Shown: positions 25,901-40,918, counted from the stretch's first letter. The stretch: 64,000 nt of DNA from Anoplolepis gracilipes (GCF_047496725.1 NC_132977.1:8407501-8471500); one strand, 5' to 3'. Notes: a model not told the origin generated them from the sequence alone. Translations and numbers: made by a program.

Positions 25901-28900
25901 TGTTCTCGACAGAGAACAGATTCAAGTGATTTAACAAGAGTTAAAATAAAACACGTAGTTAGGGAACAAAAAGCCAAGGATGTATAGAGTTTATGCTTCG
26001 TTAGTTTTTTACGATGATACTTGAAAAGAATAAATTATTATTCTAATCGTTAATACGAAATATCGTAGCGCGCCAATGTTTCGGAGATTACTGTAGACAA
26101 ATTTGTTGCATCGTAAATTAATTTTCTGCTTCAAAGTTATATCGCATTTTTAATACGAATTTGGCACGAAAATGCAAGTGTTTGTTTGGCGAATGTATTG
26201 AAAATTTACTTTTTGCAACAAGCTTTTGCCAAGCTATCAGTATAATCAATATTACAGAATCAATTTACTTAATGAATTATATTATATATTTCACTTTTAA
26301 AAAATTATTGCACTATGGCAGCAAACTCGATAAATAGCTCTATATTGCTGCATAAGCATAAGAAATTTTTATATAATATTATTAAAAATATATATCAATG
26401 TGAGCAACAAAAAAAAATCTTTTTGTTTCTAATTTTTTGTTAAAAATAATATTTTTTTTTCTCATTATATAAAATTTACTAATGTGCTATTTCTTTCATA
26501 GGATGCGTACAAAACGATATACATACATCATCATGAAAAAATGACAAAATCATGCAAAAAAACACGAGGAATCGCTATTTTAAATTCACTTTGAAACGAA
26601 ATGTTCTCGAAAGATATAACTGCTCTGCGGAGACAACAAAGTTGCACAGACATTCAATGTTTTAGAATCTTAACTCTTTCCTTTTGATTTTATATTCTTC
26701 GAGTCTGCGATAGACGGCCCGTAGGTTTCCTCCGCTTTTCTACTTTACTCTCCCTTGCTAGAATTCTATCCCGGCTCAGTGGCGCATAATCCAGTTTACG
26801 TATCGCAAGAGACGAATCATCCGTTTGCATTTCACGATATGAGGTCGCATGAATATTTGGCTCCTTGCCTCTCCGCGGATAAGAGAGAGTTACGTATTCG
26901 GAAAATAGTTCGAGCACCTTCGTAACTGGACGGAGACCAAGGAGTAACACGGCATCCCGAGAACTGGACTATATCCTCTAAAGATATTCCTCGCTTGATC
27001 TACTTACGTATCCTAATCCGCGTTATCCCCGATACGCACACGTATACGAATTTTCCCGTAGCCGTCTTCCTACGGGTTATCGCTATTCGTCCGATTCGAA
27101 ACGATCCCTGTCATTTATAGCAAATCGATTTCTATTGTAAAAACAGAGATATCAATGAAATAAAACATAGAAAAATGTGTATATTTGTTTATACATGACG
27201 CGATTTGAATCTCTATGAAATCTTTTTCCACTAGTACAGAATCAAATTTTAAAGGAAATAAAGAATATTACATATTATATATTTATTTTAAAAATGAAAT
27301 AAATATTTTATCTCTCTTTGCTGATAACACATGCACACATATCAACTTTTTCAAAGTTTATATACTGTTACGAGACTGAAATGTTCTAAACCGAGAGGAT
27401 TCCATTAATCTCATCTCAAATAATTACTTTCGCAACATCCACCGATGTATTTCACTCGCATGCCGCGAAAATATATGTACTCGCGTATCTGTTGTAGGAC
27501 ACGAGACAGTAAGCTTCATTTCACAAGGATGCGACACTCTGCTGTTACCAGTGTCACATGCCACTGTCTTTTTCTCAAATATCCTCTTTATCTTCCCTTT
27601 CGGAGTTGTCGCAACTTTAGGTTGACCGAGGAGAGACGTGATTTTGCGACCGTCTTAATGACGGCGGAATGAAGGAGGTGGTGAATTTTAATCAGAAGAT
27701 CCCCGTCGCTCTAATGGATTGCCAGGCGCGAAGGGACGCCGACTAATCACAATTTGTCGCTCGTTTCGGTTGCCCACGTTACCCAATTGGCGTTAGCTTG
27801 CTCTCTGTTCGTAACTTAAGTTTCGGATTAATTTTACATCGGATTGTTTCGTGCGAGCATATAAAATTCAAATCAATCAATTTTACATAATAAAGTATAG
27901 AAATAGGAAATGAGTTGGAAAATATTATATGGTACGTTCAACTGAAACATAGACTGATTATAAGAACAGACTTTTATAAAACAACAATCTTAGATGTAAT
28001 GTTATTTTTTTGTCGTTATAAATTTAATAAGAAGTCGTTCATGAATTTATAAACAATTCTGGTTACATGTCATTGCACTTTATTTAGAAGGTAATAAATT
28101 TTACAAACATCTGCTCTGGAAGAATTCTTTGACGAATGGAACGCGAAAATAGGAGAATGTTTAGAATAAACTTTGACCAATAGCAGCACCTCTTTAAACT
28201 TGGTACTATTATTACAAGCTTCGAGCGTAGCGTAAGGATTAATCGAACCGGAGATAAGAACAGGCGAAGTGGAGAGGCGGAACGTGCGCATGGAGTTCGA
28301 AAAAGCGGTAAGGAAGTCCCGGAGTGGCAAAGGGCGCACCTACCACGTCTTCACGTTGCACGAGATTCGAATCACGCCTGTCTCCTCCCTCGTTTTCCCT
28401 CGTATTTCCTTCTCCTTCCTCTTCCTTCTTGGCGCGCAACTCGTTTCGCCCCTTTCGGGCACGTCAGCCTTCTTTCAGACATCCTCCATCGTCTTCTTTA
28501 CCTCTTTCGCCACTATCGCCGTGAAATTGCTATTTTCATTTTCTATTTTCACCAGCTTTCGCAAACGAACCAATAGAATGATTGTCTACCGTTGATCCTG
28601 ATTCTACTACGAATCTGATTTTATATCAAACTTGTACGTTTTATCTCGTTTAGCAACCGTGTGAATGACTGATGCAAAGTTTTTTTTCTTTCTTTTTACA
28701 TTTAATATAACGCATATACGTATAACGTTTACAATTTAACGTAACGCACTTCGTAACAGACTACAGCTAAAATAATGTTATCTTGAACGAAGAGAAATAT
28801 TTTCAACTTGTCTCTGCTGTGTTACGAAATGTGACATTGAATAACACAAGTCACTGAAAACAAGATGAACAAAAAAGTTTCACGACGTCACAATATTATT

Positions 28901-29640
28901 ATGGTCGCATACGTCATGACATTTAGTATATGATATGAAGAATGAAATTTTTATTTTAAAGAAAAATTTACGCTACCGGCGCCGAAATTGTTAATTTATT
29001 TTATTTTCCCACACTCGATAACTCATCATATATATAAGTGCAGACTACGTGATGCTTTGGAAAAGACTTTATCTGTTAGACGCATAATCATCGATAGCAA
29101 ATGGTCATATTAATCGATATCTCCGTAGAATATATATCCAGCTTTGACTTGCCCGTGCAGTACATACAAATGAAGCGAAATTTATGTCTTAGGCGAATCG
29201 GCTTTGCAGATTTTACTGACGTTGCATTCTGCTTTCTACTCTACGTTTTCGGGGGGACACAGTTTGGAATACATTGCGCGGAGAGATTCGACCAACTCTC
29301 GAACTATATTTAGCGCGCGTGCGTGATTCCTGAATTAAATTGAATTTCTGACTCACCTCTTTCATTATTAAAATCGTCGGCGCATTCTCAGAATAAGAAA
29401 CCAAACGCGATTAGCTTCTTATCCTTCTAATCAAAGAGGCCCTTATTCAATAATTTCATGGACTGCGCTGCGAGATATCATAAAATTAACGAGAGAAACT
29501 TTCCTCGCAAGAGAGAGAGAGAAGGAAAACGCGGATATCGAACGCTGGTGGAGATCGACTCTCGTACAAAACTGCAGCTCATTATCGCGAATCCGATAAC
29601 CCGTTATTAGTGAAGCGAGAAGAGGAAAATAATGAAAGAA

Positions 29641-29659
29641 AGAGAGAGAGAGAGAGAGA
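29641..29659. repeat. (AG)n microsatellite
   Basis: Short AG run. Confidence 0.9.
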
Positions 29660-30898
29660 CAGCCAGCGCGCAGGAAATGTTGTCACTTTTATTTCCCATC
29701 GCGTTTCTCCCCGAGAGAAATAGCGGCAGTTCTCTTACATAGCAATGGCGACGATAGTGTATATCCCCCCCAGACGTCGACGTCGAATGCCACGGGAAGA
29801 TGGATATCCTCTTTTTCTCTTCTCTTTCTCTCCCTTCCGCACCGCGGAAATGGTAATATATACGAATGATCGATCGTCGCTGGAGTGGAATCGGGCACGC
29901 CTTTGGGATATATTTTTTAATCTCGTTACGGACCGCGTAACGTTTTCCTTTTCTCTCTTCCACGAATTCGTAGATAACATTTCGATTGCGTATTTACATA
30001 TTTTCTCGATTCATAAATTAGATAATTAACGTGAGTTTGGATTAGTAGAATTGATACTGAAGAATAATTCCATGTTGAAATCAAAACTCATTTAGACGAC
30101 AGCTGTCGGTTAATGATATTCATAAAAGTAAAAGTTAAATTTCATATATTTCAATTGATTAATTTTTCTTTATATCTACTATTTTTCTCTCATATATTTA
30201 CAATAATGTAAACGGAATTCTGAAGTTAATAGTGTGCTATGTTTGAATCACTTTTTGCGATGCACCATTTTCTTTCACTTCCGACGTGTTTAACGGAAGA
30301 TAATTTTATAAATGACCGTTATGTACATTATGATGTAATATATTGAGTAGAGATACGTGCGCGTTTCAATCCACGTACTTTATACTTGTTTAACTTTCAT
30401 GAAATACGATCAAGGAATTTCATGATTGATTTTTGTTCTTTCGTCGATTATGTTTGTGAATTATTCTTATTTCTTCAATACAATTTTGTAAGAAGATCGG
30501 GAGACACAATTTTATTTAATTATCCATTCCGAGTCTAATATTACGTATACATTATATTTGTACAAAAAAGCGCCGAGGAATTCGCAAGAACGACGCGATA
30601 GAAAGAAAACGGAAGCCGAGAAAACTCGCGGCTGATTAATGCGTTACGCCTTTAACGGGAAAACAGAGAACCCGCGTAGAGACGCAGCATCCTTCCCCCT
30701 GTGTAGCTTCCTCTCCGGCGCAGCGAATATCTAATTACACTTGGAAATTATTTTTCCCCTCGAAAAGTAACGACCTAGTTATGCTGTTATTATTAATGTC
30801 TGAGTTGCACGGGCGAGAACGACTTTCGAGCTATCGCACCGGCCCCATAAGACAACATTTGTCTTCTAGATTATACGCTCCTTTTTCGCGTACGCGTC

Positions 30899-30919
30899 TT
30901 TTTTTTTTTTTTTTTTTTT
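30899..30919 (+). repeat. Poly-T tract (21 nt)
   Basis: Uninterrupted T run. Confidence 0.9.
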
Positions 30920-31814
30920 CTCCTAACGTATCGAATAATGCAGTCGCTTATGAATGAAGAACTCATGAGAATATCGTGCAATAGATTATGATTAAAAAAC
31001 ATTTCGTAATGGGATCTTTTCTTTTATTCCTCGGCAAATAAATTTATCTGAAAATTTAAAATTGGATAATTAAGTCTCTATATAAATTTAATTTAAATCT
31101 ATAGCTTAATTTTGTAATTATTTTTTAATTATTTAATTTGTTTTCTTAATTTAAAAAAAAAACACAATTTTTTTGTGATAATATTTTCAGCAATCTTTTA
31201 TCAGCGAAACATTAATACAATAATGTATATATTTTTAATATAAAATTGGATGCTCGGGCAAAAAGCGTATATCTTGCCCGGTAAAAATTCTAATCGCGTT
31301 TAAAGCAAGCATGCATATGTAGCTGCAAACATATTATGTATTCTTTTAGCCGCTCCATATTTCGGCATAATCTTCTCAATAAAAACTTCACCGCGTAATC
31401 CTTCGTGTATACCGCGTGTGTGAACGTATCTTGCAGTCTACGACGGTTCGCGTGTTGATCCTTTTTAAATCCATTTACGACAAGGCGGTCGCATAAATTC
31501 ATAAGTAATGAGGAAATGCACCGGGAGAGATAGGAACCAAGCGGAACGACAGAAAGCAGAAGCGCGGACCCAGCACGCGCCTGCATACGTTTCTGCTGCA
31601 CACGCTGCTTACAAAGGCATGGGCTAGCTGGCATCTATAAATCTGAAGCCGGTGCTTGAAAGAGATAGCGAATAACGCGGACGAAATTTTCGGACATTAA
31701 GCAGCGGGCATAAAATGGATTTTTCATGTTCTACCTAAAAATTCACGTTTAATATAAATATCAAGAATCATTTGCTAGCTAGTTTGTTTTCAAGTTCGTT
31801 TCAAATTTTATATA

Positions 31815-31815
<1 letters not shown>

Positions 31816-31868
<53 letters not shown>
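31816..31868. repeat. (TA)n microsatellite
   Basis: Pure TA run of 53 nt. Confidence 0.97.
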
Positions 31869-31870
<2 letters not shown>

Positions 31871-34800
31871 CATTTATTTTATCAAATTTTAAAATTTAAT
31901 TCTAAACAAAAATTATATATAAGTATGAAGGATATAAATTATTAATTTCATACTCTCTTATGTGCGATTTAAAGATTCGTATGTGTTAAAATAATGAATC
32001 ATGCTCACTCGACACGATAGTTTATCAGTTATTCTTAGCATAAATATTTTCTAGTTTCTACCGCAATGTTTGTCTCCGGCTATTTTGAATTTGCTTTCAC
32101 GTTGCATAACGACACAATGTGGTAGCTGGTAATACGTAAACTGGCTTTTCTCTCATGACACACGTTAGTACATTTTGACAACGTTAATTTCGCTACCTGT
32201 CGCCTGCAGCACGCGTGCGCGCGCGCATCCGCTCTATCGCAAGATTTTAATTGCATAATTGTTGCCTTTAACTATCGTGTCAGCAAGTTACGATCCGTCG
32301 CACGAGGCTAGATTAATTATCCAGCATCGTCGCGGATAAATATGTATGTCCACTCGACGTTACACTATCGTTACAGTCAATCGAAGATCGTGGTTTATCA
32401 AGACCGTCGTTGCAATCGCTCGTCTTCTTGACTGTGCTCGATTATATGCAAGGAAACTTTAAGGAACACACGGTTTGCCGTATTTGCTTACCTCGCACCG
32501 CTTTGAAAGCGTACTTGTAGCGTAAAGTGTAGGAATAGCGTCCATGCTCGCGGGTGTTAGTTCTCCCCAACTACTCGCGAGTATTGCTTCTCGAAACTCT
32601 GCCCAGGTCCGAAGTTGAAACACGAGACAGGCATTCGGTCGTCGTCATCGTCGCCAAGCAGTTGAAAATAGAACGTACCGAGGAGTAATTAAACCCGCTA
32701 ATGCAAATGGATAGCAGGCGGCGGCGAAGAGCGGGAAAAGGATCGGTGAAGACGAAAACGGGGAGAGGGAAGGGAAGGGATTCTAGGCGGAGAGACGTCC
32801 TGAGCAAGGACGCCTCCCTCTCTCTGCGAAAGTTAGCCTAGGCACCAGGCTCTCGCACGGTTACGGCACCGTTGGAAATATAGGCGAAATATGCTAAGAG
32901 CTAACCCGAGGGAGCGCTCGCGGTCTTAGCATAACAACGTCCTGACATTCGGCGCAAAACTTCTGAATATGCACGAGACGCTCGGAATTAAAACGAGATC
33001 CACATCACGTTCTCCGCGCGACCGATTTACGGATGCGCTTCTTCATTTACGGACAACTACCTATCTATCTTCCTCTTTCCCTCTCCTTTTCAAGGATATC
33101 GAAGAAGATCGGCGAGGAACATCTTTCGGGGTTGTTAGAGCAACTCGCGCTTGTGTGCGTCCAATTCCAACGAACGGGGGAGACTCGAGGACCGCGAGTA
33201 AAGTTGTTAACGATCCGGTATTGCGTGCGAGTTTGAGTTTCCAACGGATTCATTTGTCGTAGGACTTTGGAGCAGGGAAGCGAGAAGTGAGTTAAGCTTC
33301 GAATCGTTACGAAAAATGGTAGAATGGAGTATACCGACCGATAATGTGTTGTAGAAATGTGTTGCCGTTGCATCCGCATGTGCTTTGCATTGTCCTTTTT
33401 GTCGCTAGAGTTGTACTTATACGCTATATGTGCATCAGATACATTTGTCGAGCTTGACAAATGTACAGAGAACTCCATTTCTCGTTACATCATTACTTTC
33501 TCGTTAGAAGTTTTCTCATTTGCAATAGGAGACTTTATATGTAAAAATTTTTATCGAAAGATACAACAAATCACATATATTTTGATTACGCCTGTTTGCG
33601 TCCGACTTTTCTATGTCAATTGCGTATTTGTCATATTTTATATCGTTTTACGTCAACTTATATCTCATCAAAAAGTAATTAACTTTTCTCGCAAACAGCT
33701 CGAAATCGATTATCGTGCGTATCTTTGCATTTTCATCGCGAGTATTTTGCTTTATCGCGCGGTTGACCCTCTAGAAGGGATACAGAGATAAGGTGATAAA
33801 ATTATATGCGCGCCTTAATCTAGCCACGAAGAGACGGTGGCTACGTAACATCGGGTTGTAGACCATTAACATAGCAATGGCGGTTGTTACGGTGGTTCTG
33901 CCTACACGAACAAACGACAACTTTGTTTCTGACGACGAGTACGACCATCGAGGACGAAGAAGTGGTATACCCGGGAGAATACATTAAGAGAGTAATCTCC
34001 CTCTCTGTTTACGGAAAATCACCTGACTGTAAAAGCGACACCATTGACATTTTACTTTACAAACTTTACATAAGCGAGCTTTCCTATACATATACATCGG
34101 TTGTACGCGTTGCGACGATTATTCTAAGTGACGACATTAATCTTGACATAAAATAGCATCGCGCGGACATTGAAACAATAATTCAAATTATGTTAATTCG
34201 TTTTGTGGATAACTTATTAATGAGAGAACAAGATGAACATAATAAAGAGTGATTGTTACAAGAGTCAAGGAAAGAAAGAGAGAGGGGAAGGAACGAGGGA
34301 AGGATAATATTAATAATTTTTATTAATATAGTAAATATTAATAACGTCATGTTTATATAAATTAATTAATTTTATCTTTTTACGTTTTTTTCTAGTAATT
34401 AATCTTTGCACGATACATACGCAAATTCTTTATTGGTTATAGATAGACTCACAGCGTAAACTGAAAGACTATAGTGTATACGCAATCAACTTGAATAATC
34501 ATAAAATTTTCGATATGTAAGCACGTACAGAAATTTGCAACTTACCCGATAAAACGGTAGATATGTAAAATACAGTTATTGCTCGAAATAATGTATTGAT
34601 ATAGCTCTTTTAGAGTACGATAATGAGATCGCGCGAAATTCATTGTTTCATTTCGAACTAATTATAATCGATAGTTGGATGTAAGGCAACAACGCGCTAT
34701 TAGTTTCACGCGCGTATAACTGGTCGATCAAAACGATAATTTTCCCCGTATACGTCATTTTATGTCATCATAAAAAAAAGTCGAGCCTGGCGCTGTCTAG

Positions 34801-35991
34801 CCGATGGGATTCGTTCGTCCCAGCGCAAATATTTTGCATTAGATCGAGAAATTATTATCGACCATTCAATCTGCAATTTACTGACGGCCCATAAAAATAC
34901 GTCGGAGACGAAGCCGTCGAAAGTTACGGCGATAAAAATCAAATGACATTACTGAAAAAATATATACCCACTCCCTTCCTGTCAGATTGCGAGACGCGCG
35001 GAAAAATCAGTCGCGCGTGTTCGCGTAAAACCGCGTAGCCATGCTCCAAATGAGTCAATCTGCCAATGACGCGACGATGTTGATGCACGGCGAGCGTTAA
35101 AAAAGCAAAAAAAAAAAAAATTTAACGATCTCGACACAAAGCCGCTTTCGTATCCCTCCTCCTGCGTTTCGACGATTAAAAAACCACCCTTTTATCGGTG
35201 TTCCATCGAGAGTTTATGCTCGTACTAGAGCGCACCTGACGGGCAGTGCATTACCGCCTGTGCCGTATGTCGGTATCTGAAATAATTTCGCGTTTTCGAT
35301 AAAAATTTATTTCCCCTGCTGCGTGTCGGATGCACGTATGCGCAATCGAAGCGACGGATAACATTCGGCTTGTCGAACAATCCGAAATTATTTACGGTCT
35401 ATTTTTAGTACGGATCCAAGTGCGTCATCTATTTTGTATTTGTACCGAAACTGTGACATCGATCGTATGATTTAAGAAAATACGATATCGTTGATTTAAC
35501 GAAAGCTCGATCGTACATTCCAAAGTGCAAATTCAAATTTGACTGGGATTCGTTCAAATTGAATAAATTTCTTTGATACTAGTGACATTATTGAAACATT
35601 AACGCGTGGAGTTGATCAAAGCTAAAAGATGCTAATAAAGACTTTGTTCGTGACAATTTTTTAAATACAGGTGTAGAAAATGACACGCGCAGAAGACAAC
35701 CTTAAACGTTTTCATTGATCTCTCGCGGTCGAGCGGACAGATGCGGTTCACGGCTTTCGCCACGCTGCGTTTACTCCCAATTCATTTTCCGAACCGCAAC
35801 AATCGACAGAAGTGTCAGGGCGCGATGCCATCGGTAGAGGAAAAATCGAACGCAGCCCCTGGCAGACTCTGATATAGTTCCGCGAAACGCTTCCTTAATA
35901 CAGCGATAGGTACATAGCATTGTTGAAAGTTATCTTGGTGCTCGTTTGGAAGTAGACTCAGCTTCTTTTTCTACAAGCTTCTTGTTGGATC

Positions 35992-36007
35992 TTTTTTTTT
36001 TTTTTTT
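35992..36007 (+). repeat. Poly-T tract (16 nt)
   Basis: Uninterrupted T run. Confidence 0.9.
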
Positions 36008-36900
36008 GAACTTTTGCAGCCGTCATTTCCACCCTCGCGTCATGGCTGTTTTTGTTCAACGAATGTAATTCTATAGAGCTGTACGTCGCACAAGTAGAAA
36101 TGACGATATTGTAGCATGATCTTGCGGTACAATTAGACGTGAGATGCGCGAAAGATAGAGCAAAAGAGAAAGATATAGATGAAAATGTGCGAATGACGTT
36201 GCGAAAGTAACGACGATGTCAAAAATGACGAGAAAAACGGGGAAACCGTTGGCGCGGCAAGTATGAATGGATCTCCCGTTGCGCGATAATAATTCGGGGC
36301 ATGTTTTCGAGAATGGTTTCGCGCGAATAACTCGCCAATCCAGTAATTACCTGTCCGATACAAAATCGATGTCAAAGAAAGACCGGCAAGAGAGAAAACG
36401 TGATCGAAAACGCGCTCTGTAACTGGGGTGCGTGTAGGGAAAACAGTAGGGGAATGTGTGGTACCTCGATTTATTATTCCGACACACTCGCGCCCACTCG
36501 CTGCTTTTACGATCCACCATATTTCTTGCCGTAAAGATTACCAAAGTGTTGGATTCGAAAGATTGATAGCGTTAAGTGTTGTCCGACGAAAACAGAGGAG
36601 CCGCGTGATGCTTTCGATGTGGGCGCGCTACGCCAATAACCATGTGTTTCGTTGGCGGGTAATTACTCGATAAAACTCGCGCAGGTTGTTTCGACATACG
36701 TTATTCCGGTCGCGATAGCTGCAAATACTATAGAGGTGTGTCTAGGCAAATTAATTGGTATCTCATCAGGGAAATAAGACAATGTCTAAAGCGTGAAATT
36801 AACAAGAGTGCATTGTACATAATTATAATTAATGAGAATTTGCGAATTGCGCCTTGAAAGTGATTTAACACATAAATACCGTGTAATGAACGCTTAATGA

Positions 36901-36905
<5 letters not shown>

Positions 36906-36935
<30 letters not shown>
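36906..36935. repeat. (AT)n microsatellite
   Basis: Pure AT run. Confidence 0.95.
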
Positions 36936-36939
<4 letters not shown>

Positions 36940-38129
36940 AAGACATAACATAGACTGTACAGAAAATTATAAATGTATCCTGAGTTATTAGACCTTGTTT
37001 TTCCATGAATTTATAACGAAATAAAACAATAAAATTGAAATTGAAAAATAATATCGTAATGCATTAACGAATCATCAATAAAATAAACTCAAAGTATAAA
37101 TACAATTAATCGAGTAACAATGTGATATATAATTTCAATGTACATTTCCTGAAGCAATGATCCTGGAAAAAGTACACGATCGAAGGGAAAACTTTTTCCG
37201 AAGTTTTAAAACGAATTTCACAACCAATTTAACCTTCTACTGATAGGGCTCTATATAACATCGAGGGTTGCACGTGATCAATAATCTCGTCTTTCAAAAT
37301 TATGCGAGTTTCTGGATAATAATGCGTAAAAATAATTAATTTTTAAAATGAGGGAGATATTGCGATAAAATTAAAGAATATTTATATAACAAATAAATTC
37401 TTTGATTAAATTAATAAAATCGTTACGTGTTTTATACGGAGAAAACTTTTCAATACTTTCACGATATCATTATTTTCTTTGCGGACTTTTGATTTTCTTC
37501 CTATAACAGAGCAAGAATCTCACACAATTGACATGTAGAAATCTTGATATTGAAGACATTGATATATCCACGTACGATTTTTCACTACATATTACTTTTG
37601 CTAGTTTCTTTCTTCTTTTTCTAATTTACAGATTGAAATACAATATTTAATTCAATTTTGCAAAATTATAATCAAATATAGCTGTTCATTCACAGTATAA
37701 GCTCAACGTGATAAATCTTGTGTTTCACTTATAACACTTTACATTTACGTTTCTATAGATATATTCTGGTTCTTTTAAAAGTATTCCACTTTGACAAAAA
37801 ATGTGATATATAAAATAAAAACCACGTATTTTTACATTTAATAGTGCTCTGTTATATACGATACAATGAGATAATTAAAGAAAAAATTAATAGACATACA
37901 TAAACTAAATAAAAAATGAAATATGAATTTGATTAAATTGATTAAATCGGTATATTATCAATATACATATCATATACAATATTACAATTTTTGTAATTTT
38001 TTTCGATGTATCTCGTGAACAGCTGTGATTTTCACATATATTATTTTACATAAAAATTACATTCAGTAGCGATGATAATAGTAAAATTTGATAATCAGAG
38101 CTACAACCTGATAATCTGCGGATTATAAT

Positions 38130-38180
38130 TCGTTTTGAGTAATTTTCAGGAAATATTATTGCAATTTACTTTATATTAAT
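38130..38180. repeat. Direct repeat copy 1 (51 bp)
   Basis: Nearly identical to 39031-39081 (901 bp away). Shared core: attattgcaatttactttat. Possibly two ends of one decayed element, since the interval also holds a stretch related to 44691-44750. Confidence 0.6.
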
Positions 38181-38465
38181 GTATATAAATATAGGATTGT
38201 GTGCATATATGAAACTAAATATCTCGGCAAACGAGAACCGGAGATTTGATTGATATTCGATATTTCACCCTGTATGCGATAATTCTCTGATGTATTCGTA
38301 TGTATGGCCAATTCGTTTGTACATTTATACGTAACTCTATATCGTTGTAACAGTTTTTTTACAAGAATAAATAATCACAAATATATGTCGATACGATAAA
38401 AAAAATCTAAAATTAAAGATAGTATAATAATCTCTTGTTCTTTTCTAATTACATAATATTAAAAA

Positions 38466-38470
<5 letters not shown>

Positions 38471-38504
<34 letters not shown>
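38471..38504. repeat. (TA)n microsatellite
   Basis: Pure TA run, inside the 38130-39081 direct-repeat interval. Confidence 0.95.
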
Positions 38505-38509
<5 letters not shown>

Positions 38510-39030
38510 ATATGTCTCAGGATCATTATTCCATTTTCTAGCGACAGATTTTGTAGATGATTCTTCCTTAATGTCAGGAAAAGTGTCAAAGGAGATCATC
38601 ATTTCTTGCAAGTTTTCAATTTTTGCCATTGTATATTTTTATAACTAAGCTTTAAATTAAAATTCTATTAAAGCAAATTTTACTTGAATTAATTGAAAAA
38701 TATAAATTCTAATTTAAGAGGCTCTGTATTATCAATAATAAATTGGAAGATTTATTGTTTGTACGTTATGATTGCACACACGGATGCAATTTCAACAATG
38801 TTTTTAATTTAGAATTATTAATGTCAATTAAAGTGTTCTTGAAATAAGAAATTGCTCCTTAATTACCGAGCTTGGCTCCTATTGTCTTTTTATCTCTCAA
38901 TTTATTATTATGAAAAATATAATTTTGGTCATCTCTTTTAACTCTATAAAGCTTAGTTGAAAATGTGAAAAACTCTTCTTTTTTTGTATCAGTTATAACT
39001 TAAAAATTAATTATTAATGTCTCGACATTT

Positions 39031-39081
39031 TCGTTTAAAGTAATTTTTAAGGAATATTATTGCAATTTACTTTATATTAAT
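39031..39081. repeat. Direct repeat copy 2 (51 bp)
   Basis: Partner of 38130-38180; differs by a few substitutions and a compensating indel pair. Confidence 0.6.
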
Positions 39082-40918
39082 ATATACATATAGCCGAAGG
39101 AAAATCGTCTCCAAATAATGTCAAGAATCTGTCATTAGGTGGTACGGTGACTCTAGGACATATCTGCATATAAATATGTACGTATATAAGACAGTGCGTA
39201 AGCTGCTAAAGATAATTACAAACGACAGTAAGAACCTTCAAGCTTTAATAACGCTTGCTGAGCTTCGTTATTGCCGTAAAGATTCAGCCAGCAGACACAG
39301 AGTGCCGAAAATCACCGTAGTTGCAGTTGCAATGGCATGTTTGCCGCAGGCAAATATCCTGAAAATCCTTGGCGTGTCGTTATGTCGAAGGATTCTGTTG
39401 GGATATGGCGTAAAAGCGGGGCAAAGCCAAGTAGAGTGCTACCATCTTTATTTCGTGACACTCGAAAGCTAGCTACGAATATTGTGCATTACATCGTACA
39501 TACAATGTTCAAAAATGCGAAATATTTGTAGAAATAGTTGTAGAAAATTTTTCCAACAGACATATTTTGCTGCGCATGTAAAATTACGTGAAATAACCAT
39601 AAAGTATTCTTCGGCAGCAATTTCGAATAGAAATATGAAGTAGTACAAATATAGAAAAAAATCAAGATGCCTCTTGTCATCTTTTATTTATTTTAATACG
39701 TCGAAATATATCTTTTTGTAAAATAGTTATTTCTAAGAATAAATATTAAGTGAAAATTAAAAAATTTAAATGAAAGAATAAATTGAATTTAAAATTCTAC
39801 AAAGCTATTTTACTTGTATCTGTGGAAGAACGCGTAATCTAACGTTATGTTTATACAAAATTGCATATTTTATATACGGTTGTAGTACTAAATTGAAGAA
39901 AAAATTGTACCTTTATTTCAATTTCAAGTACGATAAATAGGCAACATCTAATTTCAACAGCGCTACATTTGCACCCTTTATCCGGTATGTTTTTGCTCGC
40001 AAGAGAATGCAAAACGTGCCGCAACGAGCGAATTTGCGTGACAGTCGAGATAGATTCAAAAATTAAAATCACTCGTGTCGGTGCATACGTACAAGGAGGA
40101 GGGCCGTTAATTATCCTCGGTCCATTATCTCGACTGCAAAGTCGCGGGCGACCCGACCGCTTCCGTTTCCGACTTTTATTTACGAGGCTGCTCACGCGAC
40201 AGATAGAAAAACGGGCGTTCGCAAAAAAGAACCCTTCATACGCGGGCTAATTCGCGGACCCTTCCTTCGACGCCGTTTCCCGAATTGCCACCTTTATTGC
40301 TGTGGCAAACAATGCAGCAGCGATTAAAACGCTTCTCGCATGTGTGGCCGATATATGCGTATGCATGTGTATGTGTTATGTGCAATGAGTACAACGCGTA
40401 CACGATCGAACGGAGATTAAATGTTCATGACAAAAACCCGACGAGCTTTTTACACGTCTTCGTCGCTATTTCATGATTATTTATGGCGCGAATATATTGC
40501 ACGATAAACGACATCGGGACGAAATTGAAAAACTGACAGGAGTTCTTTGACAGATTACCAGTAGACAGGAAATAACGTGGTGTTCGTTTAAACAAGTTTT
40601 CGCTTAAACAAGCTTAGTTTAGGATGTTCGTTTAATTGGTTTGATTATTCTCTGTTTGCGTTTGTCAATTTATTGTCGCATACATTTGAGCGAAATGATT
40701 GTAATTCTCCTATGTTTGTGTAATATTTTTAAACTGCTTGGCGAAAAACCGATTTTACGTAAATTTCAAAATAACTACAACATTTATAAATATGCAAACA
40801 TTTTATGTTTTATTATATATAATTAACTTTTGTAGAATAATTTTATAGAAAAACATGCACCGTAAATATTTATATTGTTTAAAAGCAAATGCAAAACTTA
40901 CAAAATTGTGATATTTAT

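Larger units (their letters stand above)
22318..36720. other. Presumed K2P intron or intergenic DNA, no exon recognised
   Basis: Begins with a strong donor (gtaagt at 22318). I looked for a phase-matched acceptor followed by a GYG-filter codon set and for M2, P2 and M4 motifs, and found none. Several GC-richer blocks (26.7-27.8, 28.2-28.6, 31.3-31.7, 32.2-33.3, 34.9-35.9, 36.1-36.7 kb) alternate with AT-rich DNA. One 144-codon hydrophobic frame (33357-33791) is discussed in the findings. Confidence 0.55.

Noticed and set aside
31290..31634. 114-codon ATG frame on the minus strand
   Set aside because: Within the length expected by chance in this much DNA; no domain, no splice context.
32859..32882. 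Reading GYGTVGNIG, reminiscent of the missing K2P filter exon
   Set aside because: No AG acceptor directly before it and the frame hits a stop 12 codons on; it lacks the PxT motif that follows K2P filters.
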